Shown here: piece by piece, positions 23,629 through 40,900 of the stretch | How the letters are laid out: the number at the start of each line of letters is the position of its first letter | Numbering within the stretch: position 1 is the first letter of the stretch | Source of the DNA: Micractinium sp. NFX-FRZ | Taxonomy: Eukaryota > Chlorophyta > Trebouxiophyceae > Chlorellales > Chlorellaceae | NCBI GenBank assembly: GCA_029339195.1 | Contig: JAPTJF010000396.1 | Span: 1-59,490, forward strand | DNA: 59,490 nucleotides | Reading direction: 5' to 3' | Notes under the pieces: model-generated | The model's database searches: none | The model's input: the letters and a program-made list of their open reading frames with translations, nothing else | What the model was told of the DNA's origin: nothing | Program-made: the position numbers and the translations under genes

Positions 23629-26117
23629 CTAGTACTGAGGCACATTTGGGTCGACTGCCTGGGAGTAGAGGGCGATGCCTCCAGTCACATTGCGCACGTT
23701 GGTGAACCCCTGGGAGAGCTGCAGGCGGCCAGGGGAAGGGTGTGAAGTGAGCGGGCAGGGTGCTCCATTCAGCCAGACAAGCATGCAACAACTGGTCGCA
23801 TTGCATCCCCTTGTGCTGGCCCACCGTGGTGCAGCAGGCCTGGCCAGGCAGGGGCACCCAGTTACAACACTCTGCGTCACTCCTGCCCTGCCCTCCCCCC
23901 TCACTTTCCATCCCCGCCCCCCGCCTCACCAGCCACTGCGCCATCTGCATGCTGCGCACGCCGTGGTGGCACAGGCACACCGTCTCCTTCTCCTTGTCCA
24001 GCAGCTGGTGGATCTGGGGGGACCAGGACTCAAACCTGGGGCCAGGTTTGGGGAGGGAAGGGCCAGGGAGGAGGGTGTCGCAAGGGAACTCGGGTGGATG
24101 GTGCATGTTTGGAGGGGTGGAGGAGTAGCCATCCACCCACCCACCCCACCACCACCAACCCGCCCCCCGATCCCCCTGCCACCTGCCCGCCCGCCACTGG
24201 CCAGTCGGGCCCGTCTGGAACCCCATACGCAGGCCCACCTTCTCTTCATGCGCTACATAGCACACCTGCTCAGCGGCAGCAGCTGGAAGTGCGGCAGGCT
24301 GGCCATCCGCTCCTCCCCCTCCTCGCGCACGTCCACATACTGCAGGGCAGGCGCAGCAGGCAACAGCAGGCAGGTTTGGCGGAGTGTGGCTGGTTGGCCG
24401 GTTCCTCCTCCCCGTCCAGAAGCACGCTCATACGGAGGGGGGGGCAGTTGGGGGCAGGTGCAGCAGGCATACAGGAGACATCAGTCGAGGGGCCAGGTGT
24501 TGCAGGCATAGCGTCGGCCGCGGCGCGGTGAGGAGTGGGCACAGCACACCCACACACCGCCCGGCTGGCACGCGTCGGCTGCTGCCTTCGCCGCCTGGCC
24601 CCTGCCTGCCTTCTAGCATTCCACGGGGCAGCCACCCAACAGGCAGATCCCGCCAAGCTCCTCTCAACGAAGGCCGCATCCGCATTCTCTGGCGCTGCAC
24701 CCGCCGTTCGTTCACCTGCACATCCTCATTCCCGCCGGCAGACCGCACTTGCAGCGACTCCCCCAGCTCCTGAGGGGTCATGCGCGTCACCTCTGCCGCC
24801 TCCCTGCGGGCGGGCGGATAAGCAGGGGGGTGGTGAGTGAGCAGTGTGAATGGCCCACCCACAGCACCCACCGCTTGCCGATGCCCCCAGAAGCAGGCAG
24901 CCACCACATGCACGTACTGCCTTTCTAGAAAAACCCACCCACAATTGCCACTTCGGCACACCCAACGCTCGCCGGTGACTTGCACCAGGTGCACTCAGAA
25001 CTGCCCCGGCCACCTCCCTGCTGACGCTGCATTTCTTCCTAGTAGGTGCCACCTCGCCCCGCTCACCGCTCGCCGGTGACTTGCACCAGGTGCACCCCAA
25101 AGCGCGTCTCACACACCGCCATGCCCCCCGGGGCGGTGCCAAACGCCGCCTCCTCGAATTCGGGCACCATCTGCCCCCGCCCAATCCAGCCCAGGCTGCC
25201 GCCGTTGCTGCAGCGGTTGGGAGGAAGGGGAGGCAGGCGGGGGCGTGGAGTGCCACCTAGGATTTCTGCACCTTCGGCACTTGCTATGCTCTTGAGGCGG
25301 TGCAGCCAGCGGCGGCCTCCCCTCAACATCCACCACCAAAAACACCAACAGAAACATAATTAATCTCATACTATTGCATCTGGTTGACATGCACATGTGT
25401 GCACCCACCTACGGCTGGGACACTTGCTGTGCTCCTGGGCCAGGGCAGCCAGCGTCTCCCCGGCGGCAATGCGCTGGCGCAGCTCCGGCAGCAGCTCCTT
25501 CTGGTCAGCTGGCAGCAGGATGTGGGCAACCTGCGGAAGCATGGTAATGTTCAAGAGGTAAAGCCAGCTGTGCACTGGACAGTGATGCGTGCACGAGGCA
25601 GCCCCATCAGCATCTCCGTCTGGTCAGCTGGCAGCAGGATGTGAGCGACGTCATACAGAATCAGCTTGGAGTTTGATTCAAAACAGGATTGAATGAATGC
25701 CTCCCGTTTCCGTTTTGGATGGCAGTGGATTGCAAGCCACCAGCGGTCGGCGGTCGGGGCGCGGGAGCGGCCCATGCAGGGCTGAGTGCGGGCTGGAAGA
25801 GTTGATAACAAGCACACATCTGCGGTAAACGAGCGTATCAAAACCACACACAACAATGGCATCCAACACCACCACTTTACTGTCATCAAAGTCGCAGCGG
25901 CAGAGCCTTCGCCCAAACACCACCGCCACCGCCGCACCTCGACCTGCTTGGCTGCCTGGCACACGCCGCTTCCGGTGAACCGCCGGCGCATCGCCCTCCC
26001 TGCGCCCACGGGGCGCCCAAGAGCCGCCACGCTGGCCGCCTGCTGGCCCTGAGCGAAGAGCGACTTGTGCGCGCTCACGGCCGCTCGCGTTAGGCTCGCT
26101 GCCGCGCGGATCGACAT
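23629..26117 (-). CDS. STR12: Chloroplast rhodanese/PpiC-domain protein (STR12-like)
   Basis: Exons 25938-26117, 25409-25530, 25067-25207, 24716-24803, 24266-24339, 23930-24035 and 23629-23718 join in phase to 266 residues. An N-terminal Ala/Arg/Ser-rich transit-like peptide is followed by a parvulin-type peptidyl-prolyl isomerase domain (VAHILLPADQKELLPEL, NGGSLGWIGRGQMVPEFEEA, FGVHLVQVTGE). A rhodanese domain (YVDVREEGEERMASLPHF, ETVCLCHHGVRSMQMAQWL) follows and ends YSQAVDPNVPQY. This order and spacing match plant sulfurtransferase 12 (At5g19370 type). The active-site-loop Cys of CHHGVRS is present. The substrate is unknown in the family. Confidence 0.92.
25501..25650 (-). repeat. Echo of STR12-like exon 2 start
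   Basis: The exon start, ctggtcagctggcagcagga on the plus strand at 25501, is repeated at 25620, 119 bp upstream on the coding strand. The copy reads DVAHILLPADQTEM and then leaves the family sequence and reaches a stop. It is a decayed duplicate within intron 1. Confidence 0.9.
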
Positions 26118-26469
26118 TGTGGGTTTCTGGACTGCAAACTCGCAAACGACAGTGAGCTCCGCTCACCTTACCAGCTGTGCACAGCGGCGGTGGGCGGTGA
26201 CCTGGCGCCATCCGGCAAGCAATGGCCTTGTGCTGACTACCTTATTGCTCGTTCATTGAGACTGTCGCAGTCCTTACAATTGAGTTCAGGCTAGAATGAC
26301 ACTCACAAACAGTTATAAGCTCTCACAGCAACAGGAACGGAGCCTGCATTGGCATTGCCTGGCGCCAGCATGCGCACGGTCGGCCGCCTTGAGCAAGCAC
26401 CGCTCACTGGGACGCACCCTGCCCTGCAAGCATCTAGCGCTCGCCCGCCAGGCAGATGCTGGCACCAGC
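26118..26469. other. Intergenic, STR12-like 5' region and CDK11 3' region
   Basis: 352 bp with both flanking genes on the minus strand. It should contain the 3' UTR of the kinase and the promoter of the STR12-like gene. It is less GC-rich than the genes (for example cactcacaaacagttataag). No additional gene seen. Confidence 0.5.
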
Positions 26470-32437
<5,968 letters not shown>

Positions 32438-33388
32438 GGCTGCTGCCCGCCGCCTCACAAGGCCACGCGACTGCCAATCACCCCGAGAGCGGCAACAGCT
32501 GCTGCACGAGCGGCGCACTGTCGTAGCTGAAATTGTCGACGGAAACAGGTGATGGGAAGAACGACAAGTCCCAGCAGGGCTGGTGCTGCGCGCGACATGC
32601 CGCTGCCGCCGCCCGCTGGCAGCTAGCGTTGCTCCGCATACATGTCCCTGAGGGAGGATGCGCAGGGGGCGCAAAGGCTTGCGAGAGCGACTGAGTAACC
32701 AAGAATGCAGGATGCTGGGTCCACCCCACACGGTCTGCCCCGCCCAGGCTGAGAGGCATGCAGCGCCACCACGGGGCGGGGGCCGACAATGCCCGCCTGC
32801 GCAGGTTGTTGTCGGGCAAAGGCGGCCCCAGCTCGCTGCACAGCTACCGCAGCAGGCAGATCGATGCGAACATTTCAACCACTCGGTGAGAACAACCTGT
32901 GTTGAGTGGACCTGCCTGCCCGTTTGCCTGCCAGGCCTGCGCTCAGCTGCCCGGCAGTGAAAGCACACTGCCCGCAGGTAGACGCCGAACAGAGCACCGG
33001 CATGCCTCCTTCCACAAGCGTGCCCCCTTCCTGCCAGAGGAAGCTCTTGTGTTCTGCGCGGCTGAAACGATCAGGGTACGCAGCCTCATATGAAGAAAGA
33101 GCTAAGCTGCTAGTGCATGACATTGTCTTACGAGGAGCAACAACAGAGAGGCGCAGGGCTGGGTTCTTGATGCTGGCTGGCAACAGGCGGGGCACGCCGG
33201 CAGGCCCCCACCCCCTGCAGAGCCTCCTGCCGCCGCTGCCCGCCGCCAAGAGAGCCCTGCCCAGGCCACCAAACAGCCGCAGCCTCGGAGACAGCCGCTC
33301 ACAGCTAGGTTGCCCCGCCCCTTATTGATGTAGACATCATCCCTCTCTCTAAAAGACTACTTAGGGCACCAGGCGTGGCTCTTCCTCA
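32438..33388. other. Intergenic, CDK11 5' region
   Basis: 951 bp between the CDK11 start and the MAM33 stop. Open frames exist on both strands around 32900-33330, but none has recognisable domains or clear codon bias. The minus-strand frame at 32875-33249 (containing FSRAEHKSFLWQEGGTLVEG) is the more protein-like and could be an unrecognised exon or small gene; I do not call it. Confidence 0.4.
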
Positions 33389-36044
33389 CTACCGCACAAA
33401 AGCCTCCACCTCTTCCAGCCAGTGCATGTACTCCCTGTGGGGACAGAGGACAGGGAAAGAGGGGGATGGGTGAGGACAAGTCAAGAGGTGGTGGTACAGA
33501 TGGAGAGGTGGTTCAGATGGAGAGTGAGGCCTCGAGACAGGGCAGAGGGGAACTCGGGACAGCGGGACAGGGGGAATGGAGGAAGGAGAAAGGAACACAT
33601 GCACAGCCTGCCGGCCGGCTGCGGGGCAGCAGTGGTTGGCTCCGTGGACTGTGCAGCACATGTGCGCAGGTGCGCTTGCAAGCGCCTGTGCTCATGCATG
33701 CCACACACTACTCTCAAGTGTACCGCCTCTCACACCGCCTCCTGGCCCACGGCGCTGCCCCTCACCACCCCACTCACCGCTGCTCCTTGTCGTGCACCAG
33801 CGGCAGCAGGTAAGCACCCAGCTCCTGGTTCACGCCACGCTGCAGGGGGGGGCAGGCAGGGGCAGCACACAGTTCTGGATCAGTCGTGCCTCTTGGAGTC
33901 ACTCAAACAGGGGAAGGGGACACCCAGGGGAAGGGAGAGGCGGGCACCCCGGGCAGGGCACGCGGGAGAGGGCAATGTTTTTCCACATTGAACTACAAGT
34001 GTGTGCATGGGATGCCGCGCCTCCCCGCTTGAGGGGGTCCAACAAGCACATGGACCAACGCATGAGGCAGCACCCACCTCCTGCCAAATGATGCGCATAC
34101 GCCAGGTGCGCCGTGTGTCCGCCTAGAATGCAGCAGCCTCAACTATCCCCACAACCAGGAAGCCAACACACTGCCAGGAAACACATGCAGGCAAGGCAGC
34201 ACCCACCTCTGCCAGGTAGGCCTCGAACTTCTGCTGCAGCTCCTCGTCCAGCTCCTCATACGCCTGGCAAGAAGAGGAGGAAAGAAAGATGAGAAAGAAA
34301 TGAAAGGACGCAAGGGTGCAATCCTGCAGCTCCTCGTCCAGCTCCTCATACGCCTGGCAAGCAAAGAATGTAAAATGAAGGTAAGAAGAAAGGAAGGGAA
34401 GAAAAACGAGTGGGGTTGGGTGGGGCTTGGATGGGGCTGACCGCGTGGGTGTCAAGTCTGTCGATTTAGGTGGGCGATGTGAGGTGACGGCGCCAGCGGC
34501 GGGAGCGCCGCAGCACAGCCGGCGGCAGCGAGGCACAGCAGCGGGCAACAGCATGGGCAGAGGGGAAGGAGCTTGACGCGTCATTTGCATGGCGGAAAGC
34601 AAGTGAATCCAACAAGAAAGGGTCAGGAAATAATAAATGAACTCACGGGCCCGGTGTAGGCCGAGTCCTCCACCTCCTCGCCGCCAGCGGGCTCCATGCT
34701 GGCGTGCATCACCACAAAGTACTGCCCATCGCTCTTGCACTCAAACCTGCAAGAATACGGCCAGGGGATGCCAGGCGGAGGAGGGCGGGGTGAGCTTGCA
34801 CTCACCACCTGCACATGAGGACGGGAATGTGGAGAGCCCAGCCCAACGCAGCCCAGCCCAGCCCTGCCCCGCTCTCCATTGCAAGAAACCCAACCCACAT
34901 TGGGATCTGGCTGCATTTGATGACAGCGGCAGTGAACACCACGTGCAGTTGTCATGTTTACATAAGATATCCCAATTACTCTTCCACATCGACTCTGCAC
35001 TCACACTAGGCTCTTGCTGCCCTTGGTGACGGTGGCGGTGAACACCACGCCCACGTCAGCGTCCACGGCGCCGCTCGCATCCTCTACAAGCTCCTCCTCG
35101 GGCTGCAAAGGTGAGGGGCACAAGGAAAGAGAGCGGCATTGTAAAAATTCGTTGTAACAGCTGCATTTGTGTGTGCAGACCATTGTGTTGTGCAGAGGTA
35201 GTCGACACCAATGTGGTGAATGGCGTCGCTCTCGATCTTACCCAACCCCTCCTCGGCCTGCAGGCTTGACCTGGCACAGCCACATTCCCCTATCCAGCAA
35301 GCAGCCCCAGCCCAGCATGCAGCGGTCCGCAGCACACCCCTGGCCCAACCCCTGGGCCGCACCTGAATACCCACCGTCACACCCATCGCCACCCACACGG
35401 CCTTGTGGCACCCGCAGCAAAGCGACGACCCACGCACATGTACCGTAGATCACCCCAGCATACGGCACCCAGCTACCTGGGCGTACCTGGTCGTTCACCA
35501 TCACATCCACCGTCACCCGCTCCCCGCCGCGCTCCTTGGTCAGGCTCATCAGCGTGTCGCCCTTCGACTCGGTCAGAGTGAAGCCAGCAGGCGGGCCAGC
35601 AGACAGCTCCTGAAGTTTGGGAGTGGGGTGACCAGAGCGCAGTGTGTAGGCGGCAGAGGGGGAGGGAAGGGGCGCACGGCGCTGGGCTGCCTACAGCCCC
35701 CCGCTCCCGCCCCCTGCCTCTTGTTCACTTACCGCAGGCACCTCGTAGTTCTCCTTCTCGTAGGACAGCTCGTTCCTGGACACGTAAAAATACAATAGAA
35801 AGACAGGGGAGGTGAGGGTGCAAGCAGCCATGGCAGGCAGGCAGCGAACCCGTCCACGCGCCCGCCGCCGCCCGCCTCCCTCCCCTAGCTGCCTCTGCAT
35901 TGTCGGCGCCCGCAGCGCATGCATGGCGCACCTCAGGACGTCAGCCAGCTGCGAGGAGCAGGGCGCGGCGCTGCTCCTGAAGCTGCGAGCTGCTGCGGCA
36001 GCACTGACATGCTGCTGACCCGCCCGGCTCACGGCTGCGGCCAT
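33389..36044 (-). CDS. MAM33: MAM33/p32-family mitochondrial matrix protein
   Basis: Eight exons (35932-36044, 35733-35775, 35487-35609, 35005-35102, 34647-34746, 34207-34263, 33778-33839, 33389-33434) join in phase to 213 residues. The p32/MAM33 family forms acidic doughnut trimers in the mitochondrial matrix and supports mitochondrial translation and respiration. The N-terminus (MAAAVSRAGQQHVSAAAAAR) is a typical mitochondrial presequence. The start at 36044 is preferred to an upstream in-frame ATG at 36137 for that reason. Family features are NELSYEKENY, VTVDVMVNDQ, an acidic segment PEEELVEDASGAVDADVG, FECKSDGQYFVV, AYEELDEELQQKFEAYLAER, and the closing helix HDKEQREYMHWLEEVEAFVR. Confidence 0.93.
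34234..34365 (-). repeat. Echo of MAM33 exon 6
   Basis: About 38 bp of exon 6 start plus acceptor (gctcctcatacgcctggcaa, plus strand) occur at 34234-34271 and again, apparently perfectly, 90 bp upstream at 34324-34361. The upstream copy keeps AYEELDEELQ and then diverges, so the 3'-proximal copy is taken as the exon. Confidence 0.92.
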
Positions 36045-36408
36045 GCGGGGGAACAGCACCTCGCCTTGTGCAATTGCACATGTGGCCTCAACCGCCAGCA
36101 CCTTGCTGAGCAGCCGGGGGGCGGCCCTTCGCAGCATAGTGTGGCTCGCGAGTGTGAACCAACCTAACCCTAAAGAGCGAGACTGTCACTCCAGCTGGGA
36201 AGGGCGCCAGGTAGGTCGACTGTGGCTGGGCCTGCAGGCCAAGGCCTCTTCTGGAAGCACCACAGCGGCGGCGCCCATGACGTGGCGGCAGGTGGCGGCA
36301 CTCAAAATTTGCTGAATGTGAGACAGCACATGCGGAGTACATTACATGGAAGTACAGCCATTGATTTCACTCGCCACAAGCGTGCTACAGTCCAGTGTTC
36401 GCCCCCCG
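36045..36408. other. Intergenic, MAM33 5' region
   Basis: 364 bp containing the MAM33 promoter and the 3' UTR of the coiled-coil gene, both on the minus strand. An aaccaacctaaccctaaaga tract sits at 36158-36177. No gene seen. Confidence 0.45.
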
Positions 36409-37676
36409 TCACTGGCCCATCGGCACCTGCGGCTGCTGCTGCGACTGCGGCTGCTGGGCCCCCAGCTCCTCGTTGTCCAGCACACGCATCGCCCACTGCA
36501 CAAAAGTGGGAAATGACACCCACATAAGCAACACACAGAGCAGCAACACACAGATAGGCAGCACACAGAGCTCCGTCCTCCCGCCTCCCTCACACCCACC
36601 TCCCTCACACAGCCTGGCCATGTTCACCAGCAGCAGTCCCCACCTGAACATGTCTATCTCCCCGTTGCATAACGTAACACATATTAAGCCTTGCTTTATG
36701 CCTCTCCAGGTGCACCAGCGGCTCAAACACGCAGCACTGCTCGCAACCGCCACACCAGCCATCGTGCATGTGACAGAGAGCTTGCTCTCTCCCCCCTCCT
36801 CCACCCACCCCCCAAAAAACCCTACTTGTGTCCCTCGACACCACCCCACTCAAGGAAACCTCGCGGATAATTTTACTCCGCGGGCCTCCTTTCTATGCAT
36901 GTGACAATGGCGGGCGCTCCCCTGCCCTCTGGGTGCACCCTGTTTGCTGCCAGCTCACCAGGTCCACCAGCAGCTCGAACTTGAAGCGCTGCAGGTTGAG
37001 CCGCTCGTGCGCCTCCTGCTCCGCCGCCCGCGCCGCCGCCAGCTCGCCGCCCAGCCCCGCCAGCTCCCGCTCCTGAGGGCCAGCATGGGCGGCAGTGCGG
37101 CTGGGCGCTTACGCAGGCGTCACCTATGCCTGCCCATCACCAGTGAACTGTTGAGCTTGCCAGGATGAATACACACACCCGCCCGAGCACCGCATGTTGC
37201 CCAAGCAATGCGTGACTGTGACTGATGTAGCACCCACCTGGGCACCGCATGTTGCGCGCAGCTCAGCCAGCTCCTCGTGCAGCTGCTGCTGCTGCTGGGT
37301 GGCTGCCGCCTCGGCGGCCGTGCTGCTGTGCTTGCGGCTGGCCAGGATGCCCCAGGCGCGGCCGCCGCCGGCGGAGCGGGAGCCCTGGCGGTGAAGCACC
37401 GCGGGCGGTGGGGCGCCAAATGCAGCGTCCAGGGCATCACCGCTGCCGCCGTCCGCCTCAAACACGCTCATGCCCTGCCCGCCGCTGCCTTTAGACTTCT
37501 TCCTGCAGCGGGCAGGGGCAGGGAGGCTTTGTTGGGGAGGCTGCATTGCGGAGCATGCGGCCACTGCCGTCACACGCCAACACCGGCGCCGCCTTGCACC
37601 TGAAAATGCCGCTCAGGCCGCGGCTGAGGGGCTGATGCTGCGGCTCCTCGGGGCCCGCCGGGGCCATCAACGTCAT
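36409..37676 (-). CDS. Small coiled-coil protein of unknown function
   Basis: Four exons (37600-37676, 37238-37502, 36959-37072, 36409-36495) join in phase to 180 residues. I do not recognise the family. The N-terminal half is Gly/Ser/Ala-rich and basic (RKKSKGSGGQG). A coiled coil follows, from a QQQQQLHEELAELRA heptad stretch through AARAAEQEAHERLN. A conserved-looking block FKFELLVDLWAMRVLDNEEL comes next, and a Gln-rich tail ends VPMGQ. The hydrophobic-helix block after the coiled coil is the best search seed. It is divergent from UAP56. The start is the first ATG giving an in-phase exon 1, and nothing upstream supports another exon. Confidence 0.65.
37177..37262 (-). repeat. Echo of coiled-coil gene exon 2 end
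   Basis: The exon end plus donor (acccacctgggcaccgcatg then ttgcgc, plus strand at 37232) recurs as acccgcccgagcaccgcatg then ttgccc at 37177, 55 bp downstream on the coding strand in the next intron. Confidence 0.8.
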
Positions 37677-37996
37677 GCTGAGACAGGAATGGTTCTGTAA
37701 GCGAGGGTATGTCGGGGCCCGCAAGGACTACTCTGGTTGACCGGCCTGCTGGCGTTCTGGATGACTTGCGAAACACTTGCAGCGGAAAATCGGGGGTTAC
37801 GGAGGCGCAGCCGTGCGCGAATTGGGTGTTGCAGGTGCGCCACCCTGGCGCCACGTTCTTCCCGCCGTGGCAAAATGCCCACGACCCATCTCCTCCCGCC
37901 TGCTCTTGTCGTTCGCCTCCCTGCCTGTTGCAATCGCTCTCAGAACCGCCTTCGCCAGCAGCCCAGCAGAGCAGCGTTTGCAGTCCAGGCAGCAGC
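37677..37996. promoter_or_regulatory. Divergent promoter, coiled-coil gene and UAP56
   Basis: 320 bp between start codons. No TATA is evident. It must contain both 5' leaders, so it is probably a compact bidirectional promoter. Positional evidence only. Confidence 0.45.
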
Positions 37997-40900
37997 ATGG
38001 TGCCGCCGCCATACCCCCCTGCCGGCGAGGAGGAGGTGAGGAGCGACAGTTAGGTCGGCTGGAGGGCGCGATCACGCCCGCTGGGCTCTGCACAGGGAAG
38101 CGGCACGCCTCACTTGCGCTTCTGCCCCCCTTCTGCAGCTGCTGGACTATGAGGAGGCCGACGAGGAGGCCACGGCCGCCGACGCAGCCAAGGAGGGCGC
38201 GCAGGTGCGAGATGCGGCGTGCTCGGAGGTGGTGATGGGCCTTCCGGGCTGCTGGGCTGGCGCTCGGACGACCCGCATGGCCCGATCACGGCCACCCTCG
38301 CGCCTTGATGAGCTCTGCAGGTGAAGAAGGGCTACGTGGGCATCCACAGCAGTGGCTTCAAGGACTTCCTGCTCAAGCCCGAGCTGCTGCGCGCCATCCA
38401 GGACTGCGGGTTTGAGCACCCCTCCGAGGGTGAGACCGGGCGGGCGGGGAGCAGCTGTGGCAGCAGCGGCAGCGGTGACCGCAGGCGGGACTGGCGGTGG
38501 GGCTGCGTGCCGTCAGCCGCCAGGACAGGCTGAGTATCGCGGTGTGTCTGCAGGCAGCCAGGGTGCAGTCAAGGGCCCCTTTCACCCCATCAACAGTGGA
38601 TCCATCAGATCGCCGTTTTTTTTCGAAGTGCACCCCTGCCGCTGCTGCGCTCACCGCCGGCACCCCCCGCCCCGCCCCGCCCCGCTTCGCCCCGCAGTCC
38701 AACACGAGTGCATCCCCCAGGCCATCCTGGGCATGGATGTCATCTGCCAGGCCAAGTCGGGCATGGGCAAGACCGCGGTGTTTGTGATCTCCTCGCTGCA
38801 GCAGCTGGAGCCGGTGGACGGCCAGGTGGGTGCCGGTGGAGTGGGGAGGGGCAGCCCGGTACGGTTTGTGGGAGCTGGAGTGCTGGTGGGTGCTGGTGAG
38901 CAGGAGGGAGGGTGATGGTGGCCGGGCAGCTGTGGCAGTTTACATCAAGTAGGCCACAGCACCCAGCGTGCAGGCCCAACCGGCAGACCGGCAGCATTGT
39001 CAGTAGCTGCAACATCGTCAAAGGCTGTGCGCCCGCTGCAGGTGTCTGTGGTGGTGCTGTGCCACACGCGTGAGCTGGCCTACCAGATCTGCCACGAGTA
39101 CGAGCGCTTCACCACCTACATGAAGGTGGGTGGTGGGTCGGTACAAAAAGCAGATGGGCATTCACTTGCTTGTTTTACTTTCACGGCATTGCCGAGGTGC
39201 TGGCGGTGTGTGTTCAGGGTGCCGTCCGCTTGCCTCCACGCTGCTCTCAGCCTCATCCTCTGCCTCCGGCTGTGGAGCCCCCGCCGCATCTGCTTGCTTC
39301 ACAGCGCTCACTCCGTGCCGCCAGCTTCGCCCACGGCCACCTCCACTTTGCAGAACGTGCGCGTGGGCAACTTCTTCGGCGGCCTGCCCATCAAGCAGCA
39401 GCGTGAGCAGCTGAAGGACAAGGACAAGTGCCCCCACATCATTGTGGGCACGCCCGGCCGTGTCAAGGGGGTGAGTGCTGGACGGGCAGCGAGTTTGTCA
39501 AGGGGGGTGAGTGTTGGAGGGGCAGCGAGCTTGTCAAGGGGGTGAGTGTTGGACGGGCAGCGAGCTTGTCAAGGGGGTGAGTGTTGGAGGGGCAGCGAGC
39601 TGGACAGGGCCTTGCAGGCAGGCAGGCTTTTTAAGTGTTGAGGGGCAGCACAATCAGTCGCATGTGGTGCAAGTCGCATCCCGCCCTTTGCACTGACCCT
39701 CGGCCCTCCTCCTCTGTCGCGCCCGCTGCTGCCTGCCCCTGCTGCCTGGCTGGGCCTGAGCCTTGTGCGGTGCTCTATGTATTAGCCCCTCTTCTTTCTG
39801 CACCCCTGACCCTGCTGCGCTGTGCCTGCTGTGCGCAGCTGGCTGACGAGCGCAACCTGGACATGAGCCACGTGCGGCACTTTGTGGTGGACGAGTGCGA
39901 CAAGTGCCTGGAGAACATTGACATGCGGGCAGACGTGCAGGTGGGCAGACGCGATGTGTTGTTTGTTCCGACGGCTGGCGAGAGTTGGGGGCTTGGAAAG
40001 CATGGGAATGTCACGGGGGGTGACGTGCTGGTGGGCAGAACAGGCATGAGAGTGGAGGGCAGGCGTGTGGTGTGTCAGGGCAGAAGGGGGTGGCACGGAC
40101 CGCTAGACTCCGCGCAGTCTTGCCCCTGGGTGTGAGTGCGGGCGCCCGCGTGCCATCAGCACCCCCGCCCTGCCCACCCTCCTGACCCTCACCCCTCACG
40201 CCGTGCAGGCCATCTTTAAGAAGACCCCCCACGACAAGCAGGTCATGATGTTCTCCGCCACCCTGTCATCCGAGATCCGCCCCGTGTGCAAGAAGTTCAT
40301 GCGCGACGTGCGTAGCCTCCGTGGCACACCTCACCTGCTCGCCCCGCCGCCCGCTCTCACCTTGCCAGCTGCTGCACCCTCTCCGCCAGCCGCTGCCACC
40401 CAGCCAGCTGCTGTCCGCACCCCGGCAGCGCCCCCGGGCGGCAGTGCAGCAGCTGCAGAGTGAAGGCAGCAGTTGGGGCTGGGCTGAAATCATTGCCGCA
40501 CCCCGCTTCTGCGTGGGCCGGTCATCCGCCGGCAGTGCTACCAGCCTGCTGGCTGGCCAGCACGCCAACCAGGCGGCGCGCGGTCTCGCGGGCAGGGGCC
40601 GCCCCTGGCGGGGCTGCCTGCCCATCCGCACGGTGCCAGTCGCAGCGCTGGCCCGATGCCGGTACAACAACAGGCATCCGGCCCCCCGGCCCTGCCCCTG
40701 GCTCTTGCCAGGATGCACATGCGCACGCCACAGCGGCAGTATTGAGGCAGCCGCCGGCCGGTGTGGAGCGCGGTTCAGATGTGATGGCGGCGGGCGGCAC
40801 GGCGGGCGCGCGCTGGCGGCGGCAGGCTGTGCCCACCGCCCACGCCGCCTGCGCGCTCTCCCCTCTTGCTTGCCCCATCCTCCCTGACCGCTGTGCGTCT

